64,000 nucleotides of DNA from Vibrio chagasii. GTDB taxonomy: Bacteria; Pseudomonadota; Gammaproteobacteria; Enterobacterales; Vibrionaceae. Positions 29,179 to 38,432 of the stretch are shown here, one piece after another. Position numbers and translations under genes: made by a program. The stretch's first letter is position 1, and every line of letters starts with the position of its first letter. The stretch lies in NCBI RefSeq assembly GCF_002954585.1, contig NZ_MSCI01000001.1, positions 1,302,001-1,366,000 on the forward strand. Reading direction: 5' to 3'. Below the pieces are notes generated by a model. That model searched no databases, was not told where the DNA came from, and was given only the letters and a program-made list of their open reading frames with translations.

Positions 29179-30516
29179 TTAATTCGTAGCCCCATTAAGA
29201 CTCTCTTTTGCCGGGTAACACTTCTGTTTAACCTGAGTGATGAGCGGGTACAGGAAGGCAATACGCCCAAGGTAGAACAGCGTAAACGCTAACCACAAAC
29301 CATGATTACCCCATGCACCAACTGCTAGTGCCTGGACAACCAAGAACACCAACAACGTAGCAATACTCGAGTCACGAACCGGACGGGTTGTGCCTGTTCC
29401 AGTAAAGATGCCGTAAACCGTCAAACCAAACCCAGCCACCAGCGGAAACGCAATCAGCCACGGTGCCATCTCATAGTATAAAGCAACTAGCGCCGGAATA
29501 TCGGTAAACAAGAAAACGATCATATCTTTAAACGCCAAAGTCAGTAGCGTTAGCGCAGCAATGAAACCTGCGGTCCATTGGAAGTTAAGCCTTAATACAC
29601 TCTCCAACATTGAAGCATTTTTTTGACCAACCGCTTTACCCGCAAACACGCTCGATGCGTTAGCAATGCCATCAAACATGTAGCTGACTATAAAGGTCAC
29701 CTGCATCAAGATCGCGTTAGCGGCCAGAACATCAGTACCCAGTTTAGAACCGGTGCGCGCCATCATATTGAAGAACACCAAGATACAGATAGTGCGTAAC
29801 AGTAGGTCAGTATTTGATGAGATGATTGTCGACAGGTCTTTCTTGGTCATCTTAGAGCCTTGTAGGAACTCAGATACCGAGATATTACTCGTCTTCATAA
29901 CCAGCGTCATACCAATCGCAAAGGTGGTGATTTGTGCAATCAAACTTGCGTATGCCACCCCCGCAACACCTAAATCGAAATACAGTACGAACACCGCATC
30001 CAAAACAATGTTTAACACGTTGCCAAACACTTGTGTGTAAAGGACTTCTTTGGCTTTCGCCTGCCCCATCAACCATCCAATAATGGTGTAATTGAGCAGG
30101 ACAAAAGGCGCACCATAAATGAGAATGTTGAAATAGATATTCGCTTGCTCAGCAACATTCGACTCCGGTTCAATCACCCACATCGCACCTTGCCAGATGA
30201 GGGGTTGTATCAAGATAAAGATCAAACCCACCAAACCAGACAGCACAAATGGGCGCATCAAACTGCCCGCCAGTTCTGAGCGATCACCCTTGCCTAACGC
30301 CATCGCACTTTGCCCTGTTGTGCTGACACGAAAGAAGCCAAACAACCAATACATGGTGTTCATGATAATGGTGCCAATCGCCACACCTCCTATCAATTCA
30401 GCAATACCAAGTTGGCCAATGACAGCAGTATCCACCGCACCGAGTAGAGGTTGAGTAACCGTGGAGATAATGAAAGGGAAAGCGATTTTCAGATAATCTT
30501 TGTGAGTAATAGTCAT
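29179..30516 (-). CDS. MATE family efflux transporter (DinF-like)
   Basis: 445 residues with about twelve membrane helices. The N-terminus (KIAFPFIISTVTQPLLGAVDTAVIG) is the DinF-type MATE signature, with the repeat-like second half (ANAILMQVTFIVSYMFDGIANASSVFAG). It exports cationic or amphipathic compounds using an H+ or Na+ gradient. It ends about 165 bases upstream of the ABC operon and follows the AraC gene on the same strand with about 210 bases between, so it is likely a separate transcript. Substrate unknown. Confidence 0.9.
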   Translation of the reverse strand: MTITHKDYLKIAFPFIISTVTQPLLGAVDTAVIGQLGIAELIGGVAIGTIIMNTMYWLFGFFRVSTTGQSAMALGKGDRSELAGSLMRPFVLSGLVGLIFILIQPLIWQGAMWVIEPESNVAEQANIYFNILIYGAPFVLLNYTIIGWLMGQAKAKEVLYTQVFGNVLNIVLDAVFVLYFDLGVAGVAYASLIAQITTFAIGMTLVMKTSNISVSEFLQGSKMTKKDLSTIISSNTDLLLRTICILVFFNMMARTGSKLGTDVLAANAILMQVTFIVSYMFDGIANASSVFAGKAVGQKNASMLESVLRLNFQWTAGFIAALTLLTLAFKDMIVFLFTDIPALVALYYEMAPWLIAFPLVAGFGLTVYGIFTGTGTTRPVRDSSIATLLVFLVVQALAVGAWGNHGLWLAFTLFYLGRIAFLYPLITQVKQKCYPAKESLNGATN

Positions 30517-30726
30517 GTTTACTAGCAGGTGATATTAAGAACTATTTGCAATAAGACGGTGATGCTATCGTTTAATCCGTATGTTGTCATCTTTTAATGG
30601 AGTGCATTATCAACAAAGCGTGTCTATCTTAGTCCACCGGCATAGAATCGTTGTCAGCCATTAGTCGTGCTAATTTGTCTCAACAAAAGAGCAAAGTCTG
30701 GTTCAACAAAACAGCACAACCATCGA

Positions 30727-31596
30727 TCAGTAGAAACTCACGGGAAGATAGAAATCAAGCTCGAACACTTCATCACTATTTAAGAAATGATTCTGATGAT
30801 AGTGCACATAGGCTGGTGTTGAACGCTGCTTGAAACCTGATGTAGGTAACCATTTTTCTAATACCATACTGATCTGTGGTAGCAATTCTCCATAACGGCC
30901 ATTGAGTCGAAACACGGCATGTAAGCCGCCGGGAATCACCATCTGATTGACCACGCTGCGATACTTGATCGGTTCACTGATCGCGATACACGCCACATAG
31001 CGACACTGGTCCATTTCAACCCAAGCTGGGTTTGAGTGATGCAAACCAAACTGGGTCGAAAAATCACGCTGTTCGGCGTTCGCCCACGCTTTCAATATCA
31101 ACCACGCATTACGAATAGAACGGTTATAGCCAGTGTGTCGCACATATGCCGCCATGCGCTCAGGTGTTTCCACGATTTTAGGCTCGGGTAGCTTGCGCTG
31201 TGCGACATTTTGATAACCAACCGCCACCTCTGGATCTTTCAAATAAGGCTTTTCGGCGATCTGCAAATCGTGTTTTCTCCACTCGCCCGGAGACATATTA
31301 AAGGTCGCTTTAAACGCCCGGCTAAATGAAGACACCGAACTGAAACCACATTTATTGGCTATCTCAACCACCGACGAGCTGGTATCGAACATCAACTGAT
31401 TAGCGGCATACTCCATCCGAGTACGTCGGATATATTGGTGCAGCGACTCCCCCACCACACTTTTGAAGGTGCGATGAAAGTGTTGCTCTGAGTAGGCTGC
31501 TATCTCAGAGAGCTCTTTGGCAGACAACGGCTGGCTGATGTCTTGATGAATATGGAAAAGAACATCATTGATTCGAGATATGTGTTGACGTGACAT
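30727..31596 (-). CDS. AraC-family regulator with GyrI-like effector domain
   Basis: 289 residues. The AraC DNA-binding domain is at the N-terminus (about residues 8-108, with two helix-turn-helix motifs, LSEIAAYSEQHFHRTFKSVVGESLHQYIRRTRM and VVEIANKCGFSSVSSFSRAFKATFNMSPGEWRK). A GyrI-like domain follows (about 130-289, KIVETPERMAAYVRHTGYN). This is the Rob/SoxS-like layout used for sensing amphipathic compounds. It is divergent from an aminotransferase gene, with a direct repeat between. Confidence 0.92.
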   Translation of the reverse strand: MSRQHISRINDVLFHIHQDISQPLSAKELSEIAAYSEQHFHRTFKSVVGESLHQYIRRTRMEYAANQLMFDTSSSVVEIANKCGFSSVSSFSRAFKATFNMSPGEWRKHDLQIAEKPYLKDPEVAVGYQNVAQRKLPEPKIVETPERMAAYVRHTGYNRSIRNAWLILKAWANAEQRDFSTQFGLHHSNPAWVEMDQCRYVACIAISEPIKYRSVVNQMVIPGGLHAVFRLNGRYGELLPQISMVLEKWLPTSGFKQRSTPAYVHYHQNHFLNSDEVFELDFYLPVSFY

Positions 31597-31597
31597 C

Positions 31598-31641
31598 GTT
31601 TAAATAGCATAAATGGACATGTTTAAGAGCATAAATGGACA
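31598..31641. promoter_or_regulatory. tandem direct repeat between AraC regulator and aminotransferase
   Basis: Two copies, GTTTAAATAGCATAAATGG followed by ACA, and GTTTAAGAGCATAAATGGAC followed by A, start at 31598 and 31621. They lie at the AraC start and about 70 bases before the aminotransferase start. Tandem asymmetric repeats are typical binding sites of AraC- or MocR-type regulators. Confidence 0.6.
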
Positions 31642-31711
31642 CGCTAGTTTTTACAATTGCCGTGTAATATCAAGCGATAGAATAGAAACGAAAAACGATG
31701 AGACACAAAAA

Positions 31712-32860
31712 ATGGAAATCGCACAGTCATTACAACAAATTCAATCTTCATATATTCGAGAGATCCTCGCTGCAGCAAGCGACCCAAACGTCATATCATT
31801 AGCAGGTGGCCTGCCGGATGAGAAAACCTTCCCGATCGATTTAATGAAGCCAACGCTAGAAAACCTAGCGAACATGCCTGAAGTTTTCCAATACGGCTCA
31901 ACAGCGGGTTACGGCCCTTTGCTTGACCACCTAACGCAAAGCTACCAATTGCCAGAAACTCACACTGCGATGATCTGTACAGGCTCTCAGCAAGGTCTAG
32001 ATTTGATTGCTCGTGCGTATGTCGATCCGAATGATGTAGTGGTAATGGAAGCGCCGAGCTACTTGGGTGCGATGCAAGTGTTTGGCTTGGTTCAAGCAAA
32101 CATCGTGACTGTGTCTCAAACTGAATTTGGCCCTAACCTAGATGAACTAGAAACGTGCTTCGCCGAGCAATCGCCAAAGATGTTCTACGCGGTGCCAGAT
32201 TTCCATAACCCAACAGGCGTATGCTGGACAACAGAGACTCGCCAAAAAGTGGCTGAGCTGTGTATCAAATACAACGTCGCGTTCATCGAAGATGCACCAT
32301 ACCGAGAGCTACGTTTCACAGGTACAGAGCTGCCGTTGGTTTCGTCTTTCTGCCCTGACAACTCTATCGTTCTTCGTTCATTCTCTAAGATCGCATCACC
32401 TGGCTTACGTATTGGTGCGGTAACGGGTAAACGCAGCTACCTTGAACCACTGATCAAGGTGAAGCAAGGTGCAGATTTACACTCAAGCGTTCCGATGCAG
32501 GCCCTACTGCTTGGCCTTCTAAAGCACCAAGACTTTAACGCACACATGGAAAGCATTCGTTCACTGTACAAGTCTCGCTATGAAGTGCTGTTTTCAGAAC
32601 TAGAACAACAACTGCCTGCTGACTGTGTATTAAAGGCAGTAGATGGCGGGATGTTCATTTGGGTTGAGATTCCAGAATGCGATACTTTTGAACTGGCTAA
32701 GACCCTACTTTCAAATGGTGTGGCGGTTGTACCAAGCCCAGTATTCTATCCAAAGCCGGAGGGAGCAAAAGCTGCACTGCGCTTAAACTTCACTAACGCT
32801 AACCCAGAAGAACTGACTGAAGCGGTCAAACGCTTAGCGGAAGTACTTAACCAAGCGTAA
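31712..32860 (+). CDS. PLP-dependent aminotransferase (class I/II fold, AAT-like)
   Basis: 382 residues from ATG 31712, the start that aligns with family members (MEIAQSLQQIQSSYIREIL); an in-frame start at 31613 lies inside the direct repeat. The fold-type I aminotransferase is seen in ISLAGGLPDEKTFP near residue 27, the PLP-contacting DFHNPTG, and FSKIASPGLRIG with the cofactor Lys. It lacks the GntR domain of MocR proteins. Amino donor and acceptor are unknown, probably an aromatic or branched amino acid. It is divergent from the AraC-GyrI regulator. Confidence 0.88.
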   Translation: MEIAQSLQQIQSSYIREILAAASDPNVISLAGGLPDEKTFPIDLMKPTLENLANMPEVFQYGSTAGYGPLLDHLTQSYQLPETHTAMICTGSQQGLDLIARAYVDPNDVVVMEAPSYLGAMQVFGLVQANIVTVSQTEFGPNLDELETCFAEQSPKMFYAVPDFHNPTGVCWTTETRQKVAELCIKYNVAFIEDAPYRELRFTGTELPLVSSFCPDNSIVLRSFSKIASPGLRIGAVTGKRSYLEPLIKVKQGADLHSSVPMQALLLGLLKHQDFNAHMESIRSLYKSRYEVLFSELEQQLPADCVLKAVDGGMFIWVEIPECDTFELAKTLLSNGVAVVPSPVFYPKPEGAKAALRLNFTNANPEELTEAVKRLAEVLNQA

Positions 32861-32891
32861 TCGCTGATTAAGTAAGACAGATTCAACACCA

Positions 32892-32923
32892 AGCCCTACT
32901 GTATTTGTACAGCAGGGCTTTTT
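32892..32923 (+). terminator. aminotransferase terminator
   Basis: AGCCCT/AGGGCT arms plus CTGTA/TACAG with one mismatch between, followed by five T. Confidence 0.88.
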
Positions 32924-33041
32924 CGTTCCTCAAATCATAAATCCACAATAAAACAGGTGATAAATAGCCCTACACTTGGTTGGTTTTTGTCCTACATCGC
33001 CTTAGTTATACTGCTGCGGATTTTAATAAGCCATCATGACG

Positions 33042-33063
33042 AGCTAGGTATCAATACCCAGCT
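33042..33063 (+). repeat. hairpin-forming palindrome upstream of trhO
   Basis: AGCTAGGTAT pairs with ATACCCAGCT around CA with one A-C mismatch, about 60 bases before trhO. It may be an operator or a 5' leader hairpin; nothing in the sequence decides. Confidence 0.4.
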
Positions 33064-33121
33064 ATGATCAGAATAGGCAACCGCTCTGGATTTACGTTCC
33101 AGCTCGCAGAAAGGAAAAACC

Positions 33122-34111
33122 ATGTCTCAATATGTTGTATGTGCTCTGTATAAATTCGTAGCACTTGATGATTACCAAGAAATTCGCCAACCGCTAACTG
33201 AGCTTCTAGAAGCCAATAACATTCGCGGTACTTTGTTACTTGCAAGTGAAGGTATCAACGGTACCGTTGCAGGTAAGCGCGAATCTATCGACGCCCTCCT
33301 TCAATGGTTCAAGCAAGACGACCGTCTAGCGGATGTTGTTTACAAAGAGTCGTTCAACGACGAACAACCATTCAACCGCACCAAGGTTAAGCTTAAGAAA
33401 GAGATCGTAACCATGGGTGTTGAAGGCATCGACCCTCGCCATGTTGTCGGTACTTACGTTAAGCCAAACGAATGGAACGACCTTATCTCTGATCCAGATG
33501 TGGTCTTGGTTGATACTCGCAACGACTATGAAGTGGACATCGGCACATTCAAAAACGCGGTAAACCCAAACACGGAAACTTTCCGTGAATTCCCTCAGTA
33601 CGTTGAAGACAATCTAGATCCTAAGAAGCACAAGAAAGTCGCGATGTTCTGTACAGGTGGTATTCGTTGTGAAAAATCAACAGCCTACATGAAAGAGCAA
33701 GGCTTTGAAGAGGTTTACCACCTTGAAGGCGGCATTCTAAAGTACCTAGAAGAAGTGCCTGAAGAAGAGAGTATGTGGGAAGGCGATTGCTACGTGTTTG
33801 ATGGCCGTGTTGCCGTTAACCACCAGCTAGAAAAAAGTGGCTACGATGTATGTAACGCTTGTCGTCTACCAATCACAGAGGGAGACAAAGCCTCTGAGCA
33901 CTTCGAGAAAGGCGTAAGCTGCCCTAAGTGTTTTGATAAGCACACGGACGAGCAGAAAGCGCGTTTCCGTGAGCGTGAAAAGCAAGTACAGCTATCAAAT
34001 GCACGCGGCGAAACTCACGTAGGTGGCGATGCTGCTCACCTAATCGAGCAACGTAAGAAAGAAAAATTGGCATACAAAGAGCAACAACGCTCTGGCAAAA
34101 AAGCGAAATAA
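33122..34111 (+). CDS. trhO: tRNA uridine(34) hydroxylase, rhodanese-domain protein
   Basis: 329 residues. An N-terminal UPF0176 acylphosphatase-like domain ([11 protein letters not shown]) is followed by a rhodanese domain with the active-site loop [10 protein letters not shown] (Cys177). A cysteine-rich C-terminal part ([16 protein letters not shown]) may bind zinc, and a basic tail follows. TrhO (YceA) hydroxylates U34 of certain tRNAs on the route to cmo5U/mo5U, acting in the cytoplasm. It has a strong AAAGGAA ribosome-binding site and its own terminator, so it is a single-gene unit. Confidence 0.94.
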   Translation: MSQYVVCALYKFVALDDYQEIRQPLTELLEANNIRGTLLLASEGINGTVAGKRESIDALLQWFKQDDRLADVVYKESFNDEQPFNRTKVKLKKEIVTMGVEGIDPRHVVGTYVKPNEWNDLISDPDVVLVDTRNDYEVDIGTFKNAVNPNTETFREFPQYVEDNLDPKKHKKVAMFCTGGIRCEKSTAYMKEQGFEEVYHLEGGILKYLEEVPEEESMWEGDCYVFDGRVAVNHQLEKSGYDVCNACRLPITEGDKASEHFEKGVSCPKCFDKHTDEQKARFREREKQVQLSNARGETHVGGDAAHLIEQRKKEKLAYKEQQRSGKKAK

Positions 34112-34155
34112 TCTCCTAGGAGAAGCGCTATAGCGGTCAACGCAACTGATAGAAC

Positions 34156-34200
34156 AAAGGGCATCAGCGAATCCAATTGGGAACGCTAATGCCCTTTTTT
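34156..34200 (+). terminator. trhO terminator
   Basis: AAAGGGCATCAGCG pairs with CGCTAATGCCCTTT with one mismatch around a 14-base loop, followed by T. Confidence 0.88.
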
Positions 34201-34289
34201 GATCCTAATCTCGCTTTGTGTTTTGAACCACATTTATCTTCAAAAATAGGTTCTATACTGAAGTTAATTTAACGAAAGAGGAAGTGCCA

Positions 34290-34547
34290 ATGCTCAATGA
34301 AAACCATGCCTTTATCTTAGATTTCCCAGAGCTAAAATTAGACATTGTTCAACTCAACCACGACGACGAAAAGTTCAAAGCAGACATGCAAAAGTATCAT
34401 CAGCTTGATTATGACATCCGTGAATTGGAAATATCAGGTAGTCCGATTGATGACGACAGCATGCACAACCTCAAAGTAGAACGCATGGAGCTCAAAGACG
34501 CGCTACACAAGCAACTCACTCGACATCACGCTCTGAAAATGGTTTAG
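34290..34547 (+). CDS. YdcH family protein (DUF465)
   Basis: 85 residues from ATG 34290, with GAGGAA six bases ahead; an in-frame GTG at 34284 is too close to that site. It is mainly helical and charged, with the DUF465 pattern (HDDEKFKADMQKYHQLDYDIRELE ... MELKDALHKQLTRH). The family is small and cytoplasmic, and its function is not known. It is followed by a strong terminator. Confidence 0.85.
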   Translation: MLNENHAFILDFPELKLDIVQLNHDDEKFKADMQKYHQLDYDIRELEISGSPIDDDSMHNLKVERMELKDALHKQLTRHHALKMV

Positions 34548-34574
34548 CCAAGTTTCTAACAATCAACTTTCAAG

Positions 34575-34597
34575 GCCACGTATCTACGTGGCTTTTT
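34575..34597 (+). terminator. terminator of the DUF465 gene
   Basis: GCCACGTA/TACGTGGC perfect stem with two-base loop TC followed by five T. Confidence 0.85.
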
Positions 34598-34668
34598 CAT
34601 TTAGTATAAATATCAGCCGCTTATGGTATTGTTTGCTTATCGAGATTCAGGGTAAGGAAATAGAAAGA

Positions 34669-35139
34669 ATGACAAGCAAATACGGAGAACTTCGATTAGA
34701 AACCGTCTTAAGCTCCGAGTTTAAAGAGCTGTTTGACTGCGTTAAGCAAGGTATCTTCGAACACGTCGACAATGTGTTTGGCTGGGATGACGAGTTTCAG
34801 CGCAACCGCCTCTCAAACGACTACCAGCCGTCTTGGTTTCATTGGGTGTATAGAGGCTCTCAAAAGGTCGGGCTTACCTGCTTCAAACCTTACGACAACG
34901 CATACCACGTTCACTTATTGATTATTTTCCCTCAACATCAAAGCCAAAACATCGGTCAACAAGTCATGATGCTGATTCACAATAAAGCTCGCCTGGAACA
35001 GCGAAACCAAGTCACGTTATCTAGCTTCAAAGGCAACACTCGCGCCATCCAATTTTATGAGGGGCTTGGCTATCAAATCGTTGATAATAGTGATGAGGAT
35101 TTTGTCGGAATGACTCTCTCCCTTAATAACTATTTATAA
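34669..35139 (+). CDS. GNAT family N-acetyltransferase
   Basis: 156 residues from ATG 34669, downstream of the previous terminator; longer in-frame starts would cross that terminator. The acetyl-CoA loop is near QHQSQNIGQQVM and the fold ends with NTRAIQFYEGLGYQIV, both typical of GNAT acetyltransferases. It may acetylate a small metabolite or a protein; the acceptor is unknown. The 3' end of the gene takes part in an inverted repeat spanning the stop codon. Confidence 0.85.
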   Translation: MTSKYGELRLETVLSSEFKELFDCVKQGIFEHVDNVFGWDDEFQRNRLSNDYQPSWFHWVYRGSQKVGLTCFKPYDNAYHVHLLIIFPQHQSQNIGQQVMMLIHNKARLEQRNQVTLSSFKGNTRAIQFYEGLGYQIVDNSDEDFVGMTLSLNNYL

Positions 35140-35160
35140 GTCGTTAATTAGGGAGAGAGT
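35113..35160. repeat. inverted repeat spanning the GNAT stop codon
   Basis: ACTCTCTCCC (35113-35122, coding) pairs with GGGAGAGAGT (35151-35160), extended by TTAAT/ATTA with one bulge. It lies between two convergent genes and lacks a T-run, yet may end transcription for either. Confidence 0.55.
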
Positions 35161-35166
35161 AACGCA

Positions 35167-38076
35167 TTAACGAATATCCAATTTATTCAACAATGAAGGG
35201 AAACCCCAACCATTCTCGCCTGCTACTACGAGTTCTCCAGTTAGATACTCATAGAGAGTCGGTGCCAGCGAACCATTAGCTTCGATCTTTAATGGCAATG
35301 AGTTCTCACCAATTGGAGATCCCCAAAATCCGATAAATGCATCTTTCTCTAAATAGTCTTCACCTGCGTGACGCCCCGGTACTATTGTGTTGTAACCAAT
35401 TCCTGCTTTAGGGAACAAATTAATAGTACCGGCTCTATCCTCAAGATAAATGTTAGCCAGTTGATTGACCGAATCAGGTCGAGGAGTCAATTGAGTTAAA
35501 TCCGTCCACTCACTGCGACTACACCAAGTTGAATCATCTTCCTTAACTGAACGGTTTATGCACTTTTCCAACAACCGAGAGTAAGCAGAAAAATCAGCTT
35601 TACTTGGTGATCCAAGATATGGGTTTAACGTTTGGATATTCAGTAAGGTAGGTGCCTGATTACCCATTAATGACTCATAAAATAGCTTGTCACCGTGTCG
35701 GGTGATCAACTCGTCAACGCGCTTAAGATCACGATTGCCGATCACTCGAACAGAGCAAGCTCGCTCGCCACAGGCACTCTCTCTTACCACCATATAATCG
35801 AGACTCTCAGGTAAGCGTTTTGCTATCTCATCAATAACATTAATGCTGCCATCTTTTGGGGCAGCAATAGGCGCCCACTGTACCAACTCCTGATAAAGCG
35901 GCTGTACAGTCCAACCCTGCTTTGAGTTAAAGAAATCCATCATAAAGTTGCCACCGGCGGTCGAAGCAACCACGACATCAACATGTTTAGAGCTTGGATA
36001 ATTCAACGCATTCGTTATTTTAGGCCCCTCACCTTCATCCGAGGAAATTTTCTTCACCACAATTGGGTAATCAAGCTCTGCTTGTAACCCATAAAAAACT
36101 TGCTTCTCAGGATTCAATGAATAGAACACAGGTGTTAGCCCGTGATCCCCAGCCATTCCCCACAACGTCTTATCGTAGACACCAGCACTTTTATAAGTCG
36201 CTTCTATTTGACGAATCCAATAATCCAAACGATTTAACTCACCGGTTGGCATTAAAATCTCGTCACTAAAAGGCCCTGTAAAATGGGCGAAGTGATCGGG
36301 CCATGGGTTATACACCAAGGTGTAATCTGGCATCCCGTTGCCATCAAGCTCCGCAAACTGAGTTATCGACTGTTTAACTTGCGCTTTTTTAGATAACTTA
36401 GTGAACAAGTCAAAACTTGAAATAGACTGGTAGGCCTCGATGTCTTCTATCAAGGCCTTTCTTTTCTCTCGTAAAGCTACTTCAACTTCAGAGCGTGCCT
36501 GAAGCTCTTTTACACAACGTTTCTCACCGTAATCGCGTAATGACTCCCCTAAACCTAAGTTCACCAGACCATCATAACTTGTATGTGCATTCCAATCGTA
36601 TTGAGCATTACAATTCAGAGTTTTAAGGTAATCGAGACGATCAAACATCGTCTGTACCTTGTTGTCTACCATTAGTACATCCAGCTGGAGCGCATCATTC
36701 CCAAAGAAGTAATAAGCTCGGTCGATATCCCTGTCCACAAAGTGGAAGTTAGGCACGCCTGTACCACCTTCACCAGAAACCTTAGCGCCCGTTTTGATAA
36801 TAGGCAGGTTACGCACGCTGATGGTTGGAGTCGACGAGATACCGACGCGGCTAATATTGTCTCGATGATCTTGATAAAGCTTTTTAAAGAAAGGCAGATA
36901 ATGTGGATCACGGTAGGTTTGTTCAGATAGAACTTCCATGAACCTCACTTGTTGTTGATGCTCAGGTTCGATCACCTTTTCTATCTCGGGTTTATATTTC
37001 GCTCGGTCTTTATGGTTCTGATAAGCAACCGAAATAAAAGGCGTGCCTTCATTGACCAAACCCTCAATCAACCCTTGTTGTAAGCCATCTACCGTCACTT
37101 GCACAGCAAAGCGTTTATTCTGTTGGGATTCCAAAAACTGGATTAGAGAGTCCGGCTGCTCATCAAAGGCTTGCTGCATCCAATCATCAAGCGCTTCAGC
37201 TCGCTCATCTTTATAAACAAATTGCCGGTAGGCTTTGAGTAAATTCAAGCGAACAAAATCAATAAGCGTGATAGTAAGAGCTTGTGCTTTGTTATTCGAC
37301 TTATCGGCATTTTCCGGCTTACCATCCTCGGCAATTGCGAGCATTGCCGATTTCATGTCACCCTCTTCCATGCCCGACGCTGCCTGAGCAATTAACTCAA
37401 CAATAATCGGTTGTATCTGATTAATGATTGCTAAATCTTCAGGACTGTTAGTTAAATAGGTGTAGCTCTCTGGCAATCTTTCCATATCTTGCCAAACACC
37501 AATCTCAAACAGCGCATCGTAGATCACAACCATGTTCGCAATGAAGTGTTCATCGATTCGAATACCCTCATGATGTCCGGTTGCTTCTGTGGACGTATCA
37601 GGCTCTTTGTAATCAGAATCAGGCGCATCACCCACATAATAGAGGCTATGTTCAAAGCCTCTTAATACCTCATCATCGTAGACTGTCGATAGGTATGCTT
37701 TGAATACATCTTCACTGCCCAAGCCCGAATAGCGATCGTAGTAACTATAGAGAAAGTACCCCAAAGGAATGGAGTAAGTCGGGTTAGACAACTGAGCGAT
37801 CACCCGCGCTTTCGTTTTAGCATCTAAAGGCAGTGCGAGAATGTACGCATCTAGCGTTACGCCCGCGATCGTAAAGATCGCTGCATCGCGAGTTAATGTA
37901 GCCGAATAACTCAGGCTTGAAAGCACCTGGTTTTTCAAAACCTCACTTGAACTGAATACACCACCAATGACAGGCGTTGTCGATATATCGGCAACACTAG
38001 ACGTTGGTACAACCGCTAAAGAAAGCGTGCTAAATAAAAAGGCACGGCAACGACTTGGGGAATAGAAACTCATCAA
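35167..38076 (-). CDS. secreted alkaline-phosphatase-superfamily protein (type I phosphodiesterase fold)
   Basis: 969 residues, large for the family. An N-terminal signal peptide ends near SSVADIS. Residues about 60-300 are an unrecognised mainly helical region. From about 320 the metal-dependent core appears in order: VDGLQQG (first metal Asp), GGTGVPNF (candidate nucleophile Thr), PDHFAHFTGP (Asp and His), AGDHGLTPV (Asp-His) and PGRHAGED (last His). The full set of alkaline phosphatase/phosphodiesterase metal ligands thus seems present. It would act outside the cytoplasm on a phosphate ester. The substrate is unknown. It is divergent from a large lipoprotein gene. Confidence 0.82.
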   Translation of the reverse strand: MMSFYSPSRCRAFLFSTLSLAVVPTSSVADISTTPVIGGVFSSSEVLKNQVLSSLSYSATLTRDAAIFTIAGVTLDAYILALPLDAKTKARVIAQLSNPTYSIPLGYFLYSYYDRYSGLGSEDVFKAYLSTVYDDEVLRGFEHSLYYVGDAPDSDYKEPDTSTEATGHHEGIRIDEHFIANMVVIYDALFEIGVWQDMERLPESYTYLTNSPEDLAIINQIQPIIVELIAQAASGMEEGDMKSAMLAIAEDGKPENADKSNNKAQALTITLIDFVRLNLLKAYRQFVYKDERAEALDDWMQQAFDEQPDSLIQFLESQQNKRFAVQVTVDGLQQGLIEGLVNEGTPFISVAYQNHKDRAKYKPEIEKVIEPEHQQQVRFMEVLSEQTYRDPHYLPFFKKLYQDHRDNISRVGISSTPTISVRNLPIIKTGAKVSGEGGTGVPNFHFVDRDIDRAYYFFGNDALQLDVLMVDNKVQTMFDRLDYLKTLNCNAQYDWNAHTSYDGLVNLGLGESLRDYGEKRCVKELQARSEVEVALREKRKALIEDIEAYQSISSFDLFTKLSKKAQVKQSITQFAELDGNGMPDYTLVYNPWPDHFAHFTGPFSDEILMPTGELNRLDYWIRQIEATYKSAGVYDKTLWGMAGDHGLTPVFYSLNPEKQVFYGLQAELDYPIVVKKISSDEGEGPKITNALNYPSSKHVDVVVASTAGGNFMMDFFNSKQGWTVQPLYQELVQWAPIAAPKDGSINVIDEIAKRLPESLDYMVVRESACGERACSVRVIGNRDLKRVDELITRHGDKLFYESLMGNQAPTLLNIQTLNPYLGSPSKADFSAYSRLLEKCINRSVKEDDSTWCSRSEWTDLTQLTPRPDSVNQLANIYLEDRAGTINLFPKAGIGYNTIVPGRHAGEDYLEKDAFIGFWGSPIGENSLPLKIEANGSLAPTLYEYLTGELVVAGENGWGFPSLLNKLDIR

Positions 38077-38432
38077 ATACCCTTAGTTTAATGTGTTTTT
38101 ATAAATGTAAGTTATTGTTCCAGTTTAGTTTAACAACCAAAAAATGCGCAATGATGCACATCTCAAGTACCCAATGAGCTGTCACTTATTAACTGGTAGT
38201 AATATCAATTACAAACACCATTCATTCACTAGAGATATGACTCGCATATAAAAACATTCAAATTTGATGTAACTCTAGAATAAAAGCTCCTTTGCTTTCC
38301 GCGCAATCCCTACTTGATACATTCCACAATAATGGCACTCGATTTATAAATAGTCATATTTATCAATGACATTCCGCCAATTGATTTCTAAATAGAAGAC
38401 TTTTATCAATAACTCAATAAAGGAGAACTAAC
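38077..38432. other. AT-rich divergent intergenic region
   Basis: 356 bases between the phosphatase-like and lipoprotein genes. AT-rich, presumably with both promoters; the lipoprotein has a strong AAGGAG site at its 3' edge. No gene, long repeat or recognisable operator was found. Confidence 0.5.
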
